Source: Cordia subcordata
Taxonomy: Eukaryota > Streptophyta > Magnoliopsida > Boraginales > Cordiaceae
Direction: 5' to 3'
NCBI GenBank assembly: GCA_028554755.1
Contig: JAPTOF010000024.1
Coordinates: 124,001 to 188,000 of the forward strand
DNA: 64,000 nt
Shown: positions 1 to 13,256 of the stretch, one piece after another
Layout of the letters: each line of letters begins with the position of its first letter
Numbering within the stretch: position 1 is the first letter of the stretch
Notes under the pieces: generated by a model
Databases searched by the model: none
What the model was told of the DNA's origin: nothing
What the model saw: only the letters and a program-made list of their open reading frames with translations
Made by a program: the position numbers and the translations under genes

Positions 1-384
1 ATAAAATATTAAATATTAAAAATTAAAGGTTAAAAATAAAAATAAGAAATTAAAATTAAAAACTAAAAATTAAAAAATAAAAATAAAAATATTGAAAATT
101 AAATATTAAAAATTAAAATTTCAAAAATTTAAAATTTTTAAAACAAAAATAAAAAATATATATACTTATATTTTATAATTTATTATTTAATTATAAAATT
201 AAAATATCATGAATCAAAATTGATAACATTATTATCAAAATAACTTATAACAACATTTCAGCTAACAGACCAAACAGTCTTATTATATAAGACATTTATT
301 TCTTATAAGATACTTATCAGATAAAATACTTATCAGATTTGATTTTAGATTTGATTTGAGATAAGACTATTCCAAGCAGGACCA
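1..384 (+). mobile_element. MITE copy 0, 5'-truncated by window start
   Basis: The right part of the MITE that recurs through the array. The A/T-only core comes first, followed by the cttataagatactt-rich right arm and the terminal inverted repeat ending in acca at 384. TAA (385-387), the right-hand target duplication, follows. The left end lies outside the window. Confidence 0.75.
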
Positions 385-1663
385 TAAATGGCTGAATACA
401 TACATGTTTGATTTTCTGCTCAAATGGTTATTTTCTAATTCATGTCTAAGTGTTTGATTAAATGCCTAAATGAGAAGCACCTGATTTTCAAACTTAAAGA
501 GGATCTTTCGGAGAATTGTAGAGAGGATCTTCACACCCATCACTCACACAGACACACACTTAACCCTAGTCTTCACCCACAAAGACAAACACACTCTCTC
601 ACACATTTCATCACTTTGGAGCAAGAGAATTTAGAGGGTTTCAACATTTGGATTCAAGTTGCACAAAAGCTTTGTACAAGATTAGCTAAGATGAAAGGGA
701 AGCTTTATAAACTTTTTTCATTCCATCTTTTATTATGATTGAGTAGACTTTTCTAGGGTTATTTAGCTTACGTAATGGGTTAGCAATATACTCTTATGAT
801 ATGGGATTAAATGGCTGAATATATACATGTTTGATTTTCTTGTTCAAATGGTTATTTTCTAATTCATGTCTAAGTGTTTGATTAAATGCCTAAATGAGAA
901 GCACCTGATTTTCAAACTTAAAGAGGGGATCTTTCGGAGAATTGTAGAGAGGATATTCACACCCATCACTCACACAGACACACACTTAACCCTAGTCTTC
1001 ACCCACAGCACACACACACTCTCTCACACATTTCATCACTTTGGAGCAAGAGAATTTAGAGGGTTTCAACATTTGGATTCAAGTTGCACAAAAGCTTTGT
1101 ACAAGATTAGCTAGGATGAAAGGGAAGCTTTATAAACTTTTTTCATTCCATCTTTTATTATGATTGAGTAGACTTGTCTAGGGTTATTTTGCTTACGTAA
1201 TGGGTTAGCAATATACTCTTATGATATGGGATTAAATGGCTGAATATATACATGTTTGATTTTCTTGTTCAAAAGGTTATTTTCTAATTCATGTCTAAGT
1301 GTTGGATTAAATGCCTAAATGAGAAGCACCTGATTTTCGGACTTAAAGATGGGATCTTTCGGAGAATTGCAGAGAGGATCTTTACACCCATTACTCACAC
1401 AAAGACACACACTTAACCCTAGTCTTCACCCGCAGCCCACACACACTCTCTCACACATTTCATCACTTTGGAGCACGAGAATTTAGAGGGTTTCAACATT
1501 TGGATTCAAGTTGCTCAAATGCTTTGTTCAAGATTAGCTAGGATGAAAGGGAAGCTTCATAAACTTTCTTTCATTCCATCTTTCATTATGATTGAGTAAA
1601 CTTGTATATGGTTATTTAGCTTATGTAATGGGTTAGCCATATACTCTTATGATATGGAATTAA

Positions 1664-2299
1664 TGTTGTGTTTGTTTGTAGCTTATTATAAGATACTTGT
1701 CTTATTTGACAACTTATGTGAAAAAGATCGTTTGTCACCAGCTTATTATAAAACACTTATAAGATACTTTTTATAACATGTCTAATTCGTAGTTATAAAA
1801 ATAAGTTGGGTTTAGGGTACTTATATCTTATCTCATATCTTATCAGATATAAAATAATTAAAAATAAAAATTTAAAAATATAAAAATTGAAAATTAAAAA
1901 TAAAAATTTTAAATTTAAAAATAAAATATTAAATATTAAAAAATTAAAGATTAAAAAATAAAAATAAGAAATTAAAATTAAAAAACTAAAAAATTAAACA
2001 ATAAAAATAAAAAAATATTGAAAATTAAATATTAAAAATTAAAATTTCAAAAATTTAAAATTTTTAAAACAAAAATAAAAAATATATATACTTATATTTT
2101 ATAATTTATTATTTAATTATAAAATTAAAATATCATGAATCAAAATTGATAACATTATTATCAAAATAACTTATAACAACATTTCAGCTAACAGACCAAA
2201 CAGTCTTATTATATAAGACATTTATTTCTTATAAGATACTTATCAGATAAAATACTTATCAGATTTCAGATTTCAGATAAAACTATTCCAAACAGACCA
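1664..2299 (+). mobile_element. MITE copy 1 in array (PIF/Harbinger Tourist-like)
   Basis: 636 bp. It begins tgttgtgtttg and ends caaacagacca, whose reverse complement tggtctgtttg gives a degenerate inverted repeat. It is flanked by TAA (1661-1663 and 2300-2302). Units without the element read gattaaatgg at this point, which is the empty site. The core (about 1850-2110) is almost pure A/T. No transposase is encoded. The family assignment rests on the 3-bp TAA duplication and the terminal motif. Confidence 0.8.
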
Positions 2300-2730
2300 T
2301 AAATGGCTGAATACATACATGTTTGATTTTCTTGTTCAAATGGTTATTTTCTAATTCATGTCTAAGTGTTTGATTAAATGCCTAAATGAGAAGCACCTGA
2401 TTTTCAAACTTAAAGAGGGGATCTTTCGGAGAATTGCAGAGAGGATCTTTACACCCATTACTCACACAAAGACACACACTTAACCCTAGTCTTCACCCGC
2501 AGCCCACACACACTCTCTCACACATTTCATCAATTTGGAGCACGAGAATTTAGAGGGTTTCAACATTTGGATTCAAGTTGCTCAAATGCTTTGTTCAAGA
2601 TTAGCTAGGATGAAAGGGAAGCTTCATAAACTTTCTTTCATTCCATCTTTCATTATGATTGAGTAAACTTGTATATGGTTATTTAGCTTATGTAATGGGT
2701 TAGCCATATACTCTTATGATATGGAATTAA

Positions 2731-3360
2731 TGTTGTGTTTGTTTGTAGCTTATTATAAGATACTTGTCTTATTTGACAACTTATGTGAAAAAGATCGTTT
2801 GTCACCAGCTTATTATAAAACACTTATAAGATACTTTTTATAACATGTCTAATTCGTAGTTATAAAAAATAAGTTGGGTTTAGGGTACTTATATCTTATC
2901 TCATATCTTATCAGATATAAAATAATTAAAAATAAAAATTTAAAAATAAAAATTTTAAATTTAAAAATAAAATATTAAATATTAAAAAATTAAAGGTTAA
3001 AAAATAAAAATAAGAAATTAAAATTAAAAAACTAAAAAATTAAACAATAAAAATAAAAAAATATTGAAAATTAAATATTAAAAATTAAAATTTCAAAAAT
3101 TTAAAATTTTTAAAACAAAAATAAAAAATATATATACTTATATTTTATAATTTATTATTTAATTATAAAATTAAAATATCATGAATCAAAATTGATAACA
3201 TTATTATCAAAATAACTTATAACAACATTTCAATTTATCAGACCAAACAGTCTTATTATATAAGACTTTTATTTCTTATAAGATACTTATCAGATAAAAT
3301 ACTTATCAGATTTCAGATTTTAGATTTCAGATTTCAGATAAGACTATTCCAAACAGACCA
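2731..3360 (+). mobile_element. MITE copy 2 in array
   Basis: 630 bp, same ends and TAA flanks as the copy at 1664. The A/T core is slightly shorter. Confidence 0.8.
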
Positions 3361-4620
3361 TAAATGGCTGAATACATACATGTTTGATTTTCCTGTTCAA
3401 ATGGTTATTTTCTAATTCATGTCTAAGTGTTTGATTAAATGCCTAAATGAGAAGCACCTGATTTTCAAACTTAAAGAGGGGATCTTTCGGAGAATTGTAG
3501 AGAGGATCTTCACAGACACACACTTAACCCTAGTCTTCACCCACAGCACAAACACACTCTCTCACACATTTCATCACTTTGGAGCAAGAGAATTTAGAGG
3601 GTTTCAACATTTGGATTCAAGTTGCACAAAAGCTTTGTACAAGATTAGCTAAGATGAAAGGGAAGCTTTATAAACTTTTTTCATTCCATCTTTTATTATG
3701 ATTGAGTAGACTTGTCTAGGGTTATTTAGCTTACGTAATGGGTTAGCAATATACTCTTATGATATGGGATTAAATGGCTGAATATATACATGTTTGATTT
3801 TCTTGTTCAAATGGTTATTTTCTAATTCATGTCTAAGTGTTTGATTAAATGCCTAAATGAGAAGCACCTGATTTTCAAACTTAAAGAGGATCTTTCGGAG
3901 AATTGTAGAGAGGATCTTCACACACATCACTCACACAGACACACACTTAACCCTAGTCTTCACCCGCAGCACACACACACTCTCGACACATTTCATCACT
4001 TTGGAGCAAGAGAATTTAGAGGGTTTCAACATTTGGATTCAAGTTGCACAAAAGCTTTGTACAAGATTAGCTAGGATGAAAGGGAAGCTTTATAAACTTT
4101 TTTCATTCCATCTTTTATTATGATTGAGTAGACTTGTCTAGGTTATTTAGCTTACGTAATGGGTTAGCAATATACTCTTATGATATGGGATTAAATGGCT
4201 GAATATATACATGTTTGATTTTCTTGTTCAAAAGGTTATTTTCTAATTCATGTCTAAGTGTTGGATTAAATGCCTAAATGAGAAGCACCTGATTTTCGGA
4301 CTTAAAGATGGGATCTTTCGGAGAATTGCAGAGAGGATCTTTACACCCATTACTCACACAAAGACACACACTTAACCCTAGTCTTCACCGCAGCCCACAC
4401 ACACTCTCTCACACATTTCATCACTTTGGAGCAAGAGAATTTAGAGGGTTTCAACATTTGGATTCAAGTTGCTCAAATGCTTTGTTCAAGATTAGCTAGG
4501 ATGAAAGGAAGCTTCATAAACTTTCTTTCATTCCATCTTTCATTATGATTGAGTAAACTTGTATATGGTTATTTAGCTTATGTAATGGGTTAGCCATATA
4601 CTCTTATGATATGGAATTAA

Positions 4621-5250
4621 TGTTGTGTTTGTTTGTAGCTTATTATAAGATACTTGTCTTATTTGACAACTTATGTGAAAAAGATCGTTTGTCACCAGCT
4701 TATAAAACACTTATAAGATACTTTTTATAACATGTCTAATTCGTAGTTATAAAAATAAGTTGGGTTTAGGGTACTTATATCTTATCTCATATCTTATCGA
4801 TATAAAATAATTAAAAATAAAAATTTAAAAATATAAAAATTGAAAATTAAAAATAAAAATTTTAAATTTAAAAATAAAATATTAAATATTAAAAATTAAA
4901 GATTAAAAATAAAAATAAGAAATTAAAATTAAAAAACTAAAAAATTAAACAATAAAAATAAAAAAATATTGAAAATTAAATATTAAAAATTAAAATTTCA
5001 AAAATTTAAAATTTTTAAAACAAAAATAAAAAATATATATACTTATATTTTATAATTTATTATTTAATTATAAAATTAAAATATCATGAATCAAAATTGA
5101 TAACATTATTATCAAAATAACTTATAACAACATTTCAGCTAACAGACCAAACAGTCTTATTATATAAGACATTTATTTCTTATAAGATACTTATCAGATA
5201 AAATACTTATCAGATTTCAGATTTCAGATAAAACTATTCCAAACAGACCA
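4621..5250 (+). mobile_element. MITE copy 3 in array
   Basis: 630 bp, same ends, flanked by TAA on both sides. Confidence 0.8.
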
Positions 5251-5679
5251 TAAATGGCTGAATACATACATGTTTGATTTTCTTGTTCAAATGGTTATTT
5301 TCTAATTCATGTCTAAGTGTTTGATTAAATGCCTAAATGAGAAGCACCTGATTTTCAAACTTAAAGAGGGGATCTTTCGGAGAATTGTAGAGAGGATCTT
5401 TACACCCATCACTCACACAGACACACACTTAACCCTAGTCTTCACCCACAGCACACATACACTCTCTCACACATTTCATCACTTTGGAGCAAGAGAATTT
5501 AGAGGGTTTCAACATTTGGATTCATGTTGCTCAAATGCTTTGTTCAAGATTAGCTAGGATGAAAGGGAAGCTTCATAAACTTTCTTTCATTCCATCTTTC
5601 ATTATGATTGAGTAAACTTGTATATGGTTATTTAGCTTATGTAATGGGTTAGCCATATACTCTTATGATATGGAATTAA

Positions 5680-6349
5680 TGTTGTGTTTGTTTGTAGCTT
5701 ATTATAAGATACTTGTCTTATTTGACAACTTATGTGAAAAGATCGTTTGTCACCAGCTTATTATAAAACACTTATAAGATACTTTTTATAACATGTCTAA
5801 TTCGTAGTTATAAAAAATAAGTTGGGTTTAGGATACTTATATCTTATCTCATATCTTATCAGATATAAAATAATTAAAAATAAAAATTTAAAAATATAAA
5901 AATTGAAAATTAAAAATAAAAATTTTAAATTTAAAAATAAAATATTAAATATTAAATATTGAAATTAAAAATTAAAAAATTAAAGATTAAAAAATAAAAA
6001 TAAGAAATTAAAATTAAAAAACTAAAAAATTAAACAATAAAAATAAAAAAATATTGAAAATTAAATATTAAAAATTAAAATTTCAAAAATTTAAAATTTT
6101 TAAAACAAAAATAAAAAATATATATACTTATATTTTATAATTTATTATTTAATTATAAAGTTAAAATATCAGGAATCAAAATTGATAACATTATTATCAA
6201 AATAACTTATAACAACATTTCAGCTAACAGACCAAACAGTCTTATTATACAAGACATTTATTTCTTATAAGATACTTATCAGATAAAATACTTATCAGAT
6301 TTCAGATTTTAGATTTCAGATTTTAGATAAGACTATTCCAAACAGACCA
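5680..6349 (+). mobile_element. MITE copy 4 in array
   Basis: 670 bp. The A/T core carries an added run of the attaaatatt type. TAA flanks are intact. Confidence 0.8.
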
Positions 6350-7205
6350 TAAATGGCTGAATACATACATGTTTGATTTTCTTGTTCAAATGGTTATTTT
6401 CTAATTCATGTCTAAGTGTTTGATTAAATGCCTAAATGAGAAGCACCTGATTTTCAAACATAAATAGGGGATCTTTCGGAGAATTGTAGAGAGGATCTTC
6501 ACACCCATCACTCACACAGACACACACTTAACCCTAGTCTTCACCCACAGCACACACACACTCTCTCACACATTTCATCACTTTGGAGCAAGAGAATTTA
6601 GAGGGTTTCAACATTTGGATTCATGTTGCACAAAAGCTTTGTACAAGATTAGCTAGGATGAAAGGGAAGCTTTATAAACTTTTTTCATTCCATCTTTTAT
6701 TATGATTGAGTAGGCTTGTCTAGGGTTATTTAGCTTATGTAATGGGTTAGCAATATACTCTTATGATATGGGATTAAATGGCTGAATATATACATGTTTG
6801 ATTTTCTTGTTCAAAAGGTTATTTTCTAATTCATATCTAAGTGTTGGATTAAATGCCTAAATGAGAAGCACCTGATTTTTAGACTTAAAGATGGGATCTT
6901 TCGGAGAATTGCCGAGAGGATCTTTACACCCATTACTCACACAAAGACACACACTTAACCCTAGTCTTCACCCCCAACACACACACATTCTCTCATACAT
7001 TTCATCACTTTGGAGCACGAGAATTTAGAGGGTTTCAACATTTGGATTCAAGTTGCTCAAATGCTTTGTTCAAGATTAGCTAGGATGAAAGGAAAGCTTC
7101 ATAAACTTTCTTTCATTCCATCTTTCATTATGATTGAGTAAACTTGTATATGGTTATTTAGCTTATATAATGGGTTAGCCATATACTCTTATGATATGGA
7201 ATTAA

Positions 7206-7881
7206 TGTTGTGTTTGTTTGTAGCTTATTATAAGATACTTGCCTTATTTGACAACTTATGTGAAAAAGATCGTTTGTCACCAGCTTATTATAAAACACTT
7301 ATAAGATACTTTTATAACATGTCTAATTCGTAGTTATAAAAATAAGTTGGGTTTAGGGTACTTATATCTTATCTCATATCTTATCAGATATAAAATAATT
7401 AAAAATAAAAATTTAAAAATATAAAAATTGAAAATTAAAAATAAAGAAAATTAAAAATTTTAAAATTAAAATAAAAATTTTAAATTTAAAAATAAAATAT
7501 TAAATATTAAATATTGAAATTAAAAATTAAAAAATTAAATAATTAAAGATTAAAAAATTAAAATAAAAAATAAAAAAATAAAAAATTAAAAAATAAAAAT
7601 ATTGAAAATTAAATATTAAAAATTAAAATTTCAAAAATTTAAAATTTTTAAAACGAAAATAAAGATTACATATACTTATATTTTATAATTTATTATTTAA
7701 TTATAAAATTAAAATATCATGAATCAAAATTGATAATATTATTATCAAAATAACTTATAACAACATTTCAGCTAACAGACTAAGCAGTCTTACTATATCG
7801 GACACTTATTTCTTATAAGATACTTATCAGATTTTAGATTTTAGATTTCAGATTTCAGATAAGACTATTCCAAACAGACTA
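7206..7881 (+). mobile_element. MITE copy 5 in array
   Basis: 676 bp. The right end has mutated from acca to acta and the right TAA to CAA. It shares the 'aaagattacata' variant with the copies at 8738 and 10296, so these three form a sub-lineage. Confidence 0.78.
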
Positions 7882-8737
7882 CAAATGGCTGAATACATAC
7901 ATGTTTGATTTTCCTGTTCAAATGGTTATTTTCTAATTCATGTCTAAGTGTTTGATTAAATGCCTAAATGAGAAGCACCTGATTTTCAAACTTAAAGAGG
8001 GGATCTTTCGGAGAATTGTAGAGAGGATCTTCACACCCATCACTCACACAGACACACACTTAACCCTAGTCTTCACCCACAGCACACACACACTCTCTCA
8101 CACATTTCATCACTTTGGGGCAAGAGAATTTAGAGGGTTTCAACATTTGGATTCAAGTTGCACAAAAGGTTTTTACAAGATTAGCTAGGATGAAAGGGAA
8201 GCTTTATAAACTTTTTTCATTCCAACTTTTATTATGATTGAGTAGACTTGTCTAGGGTTATTTAGCTTATGTAATGGGTTAGCAATATACTCTTATGATA
8301 TGGGATTAAATGGCTGAATATATACATGTTTGATTTTCTTGTTCAAAAGGTTATTTTCTAATTCATGTCTAAGTGTTGGATTAAATGCCTAAATGAGAAG
8401 CACCTGATTTTCAAACTTAAAGAGGAAATCTTTCTGAGAATCGCAGAGAGGATCTTTACACCCATTACTCACACAAAGACACACACTTAACCCTAGTCTT
8501 CACCCACAACACACACACACTCTCTCAAACATTTCATCACTTTGGAGCACGAGAATTTAGAGGGTTTCAACATTTGGATTCAAGTTGCTCAAATGCTTTG
8601 TTCAAGATTAGCTAGGATGAAAGGGAAGCTTCATAAACTTTCTTTCATTCCATCTTTCATTATGATTGAGTAAACTTGTATATGGTTATTTAGCTTATGT
8701 AATGGGTTAGCCATATACTCTTATGATATGGAATTAA

Positions 8738-9436
8738 TGTTGTGTTTGTTTGTAGCTTATTATAAGATACTTGCCTTATTTGACAACTTATGTGAAAAGA
8801 TCGTTTGTCACCACTTATTATAAAACACTTATAAGATACTTTTTATAACATGTCTAATTCGTAGTTATAAAAAATAAGTTGGGTTTAGGGTACTTATATC
8901 TTATCTCATATCTTATCAGATATAAAATAATTAAAAATAAAAATTTAAAAATATAAAAATTGAAAATTAAAAATAAAGAAAATTAAAAATTTTAAAATTA
9001 AAATAAAAATTTTAAATTTAAAAATAAAATATTAAATATTGAAATTAAAAATTAAAAAATTAAATAATTAAAGATTAAAAAATTAAAATAAAAAATAAAA
9101 AAATAAAAAATTAAAAAATTAAAAAATAAAAATAAAAATATTGAAAATTAAATATTAAAAATTAAAATTTCAAAAATTTAAAATTTTTAAAACGAAAATA
9201 AAGATTACATATACTTATATTTTGTAATTTATTATTTAATTATAAAATTAAAATATCATGAATCAAAATTGATAACATTATTATCAAAATAACTTATAAC
9301 AACATTTCAGCTAACAGACTAAGCAGTCTTACTATATCGGACACTTATTTCTTATAAAATACTTATCAGATAAGATACTTATCAGATTTTAGATTTTAGA
9401 TTTCAGATTTCAGATAAGACTATTCCAAACAGACTA
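8738..9436 (+). mobile_element. MITE copy 6 in array
   Basis: 699 bp, the longest copy. The extra length lies in the A/T core. It has the same mutated right end as copy 5 (acta then CAA). Confidence 0.78.
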
Positions 9437-10295
9437 CAAATGGCTGAATACATACATGTTTGATTTTCCTGTTCAAATGGTTATTTTCTAATTCATGTCT
9501 AAGTGTTTGATTAAATGCCTAAATGAGAAGCACCTGATTTTCAAACTTAAAGAGGGGATCTTTCGGAGAATTGTAGAGAGGATCTTTACACCTATCACTC
9601 ACACAAAGACACACACTTAACCCTAGTCTTCACCCACAACACACACACACTCTCTCACACATTTCATCACTTTGGAGCAACAGAATTTAGAGTGTTTCAA
9701 CATTTGGATTCAAGTTGCTCAAAAGCTTTGTACAAGATTAGCCAGGATGAAGGGGAAGCTTTATAAACTTTCTTTCATTCTATCTTTTATTATGATTGAG
9801 TAGACTTGTATAGGGTTATTTAGCTTATGTAATGGGTTAGCTATATGCTCTTATGATATGGGATTAAATGGCTGAATACATACGTGTTTGATTTTCCTGT
9901 TCAAATGGTTATTTTCTAATTCATGTCTAAGTGTTTAATTAAATGCCTAAATGAGAAGCACCTGATTTTCAAACTTAAAGAGGGGATCTTTCTGAGAATT
10001 GCAGAGAGGATCTTTACACCCATTACTCACACAAAGACACACACTTAACCCTAGTCTTCACCCACAACACACACACACTCTCTCATACATTTCATCACTT
10101 TGGAGCACGAGAATTTAGAGGGTCTCAACATTTGGATTCAAGTTGCTCAAATGCTTTGTTCAAGATTAGCTAGGATGAAAGGGAAGCTTCATAAACTTTC
10201 TTTCATTCCATCTTTCATTATGATTGAGTAAACTTGTATATGGTTATTTAGCTTATGTAATGGGTTAGCCATATACTCTTATGATATGGAATTAA

Positions 10296-10964
10296 TGTTG
10301 TGTTTGTTTGTAGCTTATTATAAGATACTTGCCTTATTTGACAACTTATGTGAAAAAGATCGTTTGTCACCAGCTTATTATAAAACACTTATAAGATACT
10401 TTTTATAACATGTCTAATTCGTAGTTATAAAAAATAAGTTGGGTTTAGGGTACATATATCTTATCTCATATCTTATCAGATATAAAATAATTAAAAATAA
10501 AAATTTAAAAATATAAAAATTGATAATTAAAAATAAAGAAAATTAAAAATTTTAAAATTAAAATAAAAATTTTAAATTTAAAAATAAAATATTAAATATT
10601 AAATATTGAAATGAAAAATTAAAAAATTAAAGATTAAAAAATTAAAATTAAAATTAAAAATAAAAATATTGAAAATTAAATATTAAAAATTAAAATTTCA
10701 AAAATTTAAAATTTTTAAAACGAAAATAAAGATTACATATACTTATATTTTATAATTTATTATTTAATTATAAAATTAAAATATCATGAATCAAAATTGA
10801 TAACGTTATTATCAAAATAACTTATAACAACATTTCAGCTAATAGGCCAAAAAGTCTTATTATATCAGACACTTATTTCTTGTAAGATACTTATCAGATA
10901 AGATGCTTATCAGATTTCATATTTCATATTTCATATTTCTTATAAGACTATTCCAAATATACTA
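10296..10964 (+). mobile_element. MITE copy 7 in array (last)
   Basis: 669 bp, flanked by TAA. The right arm is more diverged (repeated 'atttcat' in place of 'atttcag'). No later unit of the array carries the element. Confidence 0.77.
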
Positions 10965-12253
10965 TAAATGGCTGAATATATACATGTTTGATTTTCTTGT
11001 TCAAATGGTTATTTTCAAATTTATGTCTATGTGTTTGATTAAATGCCTAAATGAGAAGCACCTAATTTTCATACTTAAAGAGGGGATCTTTTCGAGAATT
11101 GTAGAGAGGATCTTTACACCCATCACACACACATACACACACTTAACCCTAGTCTTCACCCACAACACACACACACACACTCTCTCACACATTTCATCAC
11201 TTTGGAGCAAGAGAATTTAGAGGGTTTCAACATTTGGATTCAAGTTGCTCAAAAGCTTTGTACAAGATTAGCTAGGATGAAATGGAAGCTTTATAAACTT
11301 TCTTTCATTCTATCTTTTATTATGATTGAGTAGACTTGTATAGGGTCATTTAACTTATGTAATGGGTTAGCTATATACTCTTATGATATGGGATTAAATG
11401 GCTGACTATATACATGTTTGATTTTCTTATTCAAATGGTTATTTTGTAATTCATGTATAAGTGTTTGATTAAATGCCTAAATGAGAAGCACCAGATTTTC
11501 AGACATAAGGAGGGGATCTTTCGGAGAATTCTAGAGAGGATCTTTACACCCATCACTCACACATACATACACACTTAACCCTAGTCTTCACCCACAACAC
11601 ACACACACACTCTCTCTCACACATTTCATCACTTTGGAGCAAGAGAATTTGGAGGGTTTCAACATTTGGATTCAAGTTGCTCAAAAGCTTTGTACAAGAT
11701 TAGCTAGGATGAAATGGAAGCTTCATAAACTTTCTTTCATTCTATCTTTTATTATGATTGAGTAGACTTGTATAGGGTTATTTAGCTTATGTAATGGGTT
11801 GGCCATATACTCTTATGATATGGGATTAAATGGCTTAATATATACATGTTTGATTTTCTTGTTCAAATGGTTATTTTCTAATTCATGTCTAAGTGTTTGA
11901 TTAAATGCCTAAATGAGAAGCACCTAATTTTCAGACTTAAAGAGGGGATCTTTTGGAGAATTGTAGAGAGGAACTTTACTCCCATCACACACACACACAC
12001 ACTTAACCCTAGTCTTCACCCACAACACACACACACACTCTCTCACATATTTCATCACTTTGGAGCAAGAGAATTTTGAGGGTTTTAACATTTGGATTCA
12101 AGTTGCTCAAAAGCTTTGTGCAAGATTGGCTAGGATGAAAGGGAAACTTCATAAACTTTCTTTCATTCTATCTTTTATTATGATTGAGTAGACTTGTATA
12201 GGTTAATTTAGCTTATGTAATGGGTTAGCTATATACTCTTACGATATGGGATT

Positions 12254-13256
12254 AAATGGCTGAATATATACATGTTTGATTTTCTTGTTCAAATGGTTAT
12301 TTTCTCATTCATGTCTAAGTGTTTGATTAAATGTCTAAATGGGAAGCATGTGTATAAATTAAAGTCTATTTATTACTTAAAACATCTAATCCATGCTATA
12401 ATCATGTCTATGTATTTATATGTGGATGCTATGAAGTGGGTAATGCTTATATTCGTGTCTATATGTATATTTGCATGCTTAGTAGTGAATATGACTTCAA
12501 TTACGTATACATGTTGGTTGTTAATTGCTTCTAATAGTGTAATCTGAGCATGACGATGTTTGGTAGTCGAATAGGTCCCTTTATTCGCACACACCTTGGC
12601 TTAGAACATGTATGAATGTGTTAATAGGTTAAATCTCGCTATAGTGATCTTAGAATGATGAAGCATAATTTAAGGCTAGCCTAGGCTGAGTCTTCTTTGG
12701 CTTGAAAACCAACCAATAAGTTTCAGGATAGGATTAGTCGACCTTAGTGACACTAGGTCTTGGCTTTAAATCCAGCCAATGATTTAAGAACTAGGGTAGG
12801 TTCATTGTAGGTCACCTAGGAAGCTAGTTAGTCTCTCTTAAACCGAGCCCTAGGGGGAAATTAAGACACTAATTTAGCAACCTAGTTAAGAGCAATCACT
12901 AAAGTAAGCCATCATTCTTTAATCCCATAGTAATTGAGTATAGAATCACCCATTTATAAGTTGAAGTCACCCTAACATCTTTCCATTTGTTATTTCCTCT
13001 TGATTAGCTTTTCCCCCACTTTTCCTAATTCTATAGTTTAGTTTAATTCGTTTTAGTTAGAGCTCCCGACCATTCAAAAATCCAAATCCCAAAAATAGAT
13101 AGTTTAGATTTCTTATTTTTAGGCATATTCTAGAACACAAACACGTAGAATCCATCTCACAACATAGCCTCTCTGTGGTTCGACACCCGTTCTCGCACAC
13201 ACTACACTGCATCAATCCGTGCGCTTGCGGCTCTTTAGAGCTTGCACTCAAAGATG
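12254..13256 (+). mobile_element. 3' half of Athila-like LTR, continuous with the array
   Basis: After the partial 18th unit the sequence continues as ordinary LTR. It shows 'gcatgtgtataaatt', the hairpin motif ttggctttaaatccagccaa (12,763-12,783), the 'cctagg..gaaatta' block, the gtggttcgacacccgt segment and the LTR end 'tttagagcttgcactcaaagatg'. Each piece recurs in order in the LTR at 29,348-31,177. The expected terminal 'acatca' is missing because LINE sequence begins at about 13,257. Confidence 0.85.

Larger units (their letters stand above)
386..12350 (+). repeat. LTR-derived tandem array (satellite-like), ~425-bp unit
   Basis: Seventeen full units and one partial unit, all in the same orientation. 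Units start (aaatggctga) at 386, 809, 1234, 2301, 3362, 3772, 4193, 5252, 6351, 6776, 7883, 8308, 9438, 9866, 10966, 11396, 11828 and 12254. Units starting at 1234, 2301, 4193, 5252, 6776, 8308 and 9866 are each followed by a MITE. Two unit types are visible. Type a has 'gggatt' at its end and 'tgtacaag' in the middle. Type b has 'ggaatt' and 'tgttcaag' and is the one followed by the MITE. The unit matches the middle of the LTRs at 29,820-30,230 and 58,000-58,280 (cacac-rich leader, 'ggattcaag', 'taggatg..aaagggaag', 'gtaatgggtta', 'catgtctaagtg'), so it is an amplified LTR segment. I see no conserved coding sequence in it. Confidence 0.93.

Noticed and set aside
1806..1822. Telomere-like gggtttaggg in each MITE and 'accctag' in each unit
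   Set aside because: Single partial matches to the plant telomere repeat with no tandem run; chance within the repeat.
442..8188. Repeated small open frames (about 60-105 codons, start MSKCLIKCLNEKH) in many array units
   Set aside because: They exist because units are near-identical. Frames shift between units, the sequence is cacac-rich leader DNA, and there is no codon-level conservation or domain.
386..12350. CRISPR-like array
   Set aside because: Units are 425 bp and homologous throughout with no short repeat/unique spacer structure; the sequence is a plant nuclear repeat.
12272..12594. Overlapping open frames of 73-91 codons on both strands
   Set aside because: Lie in LTR leader sequence that recurs non-coding at 17,302-17,505 and 30,200-30,480.
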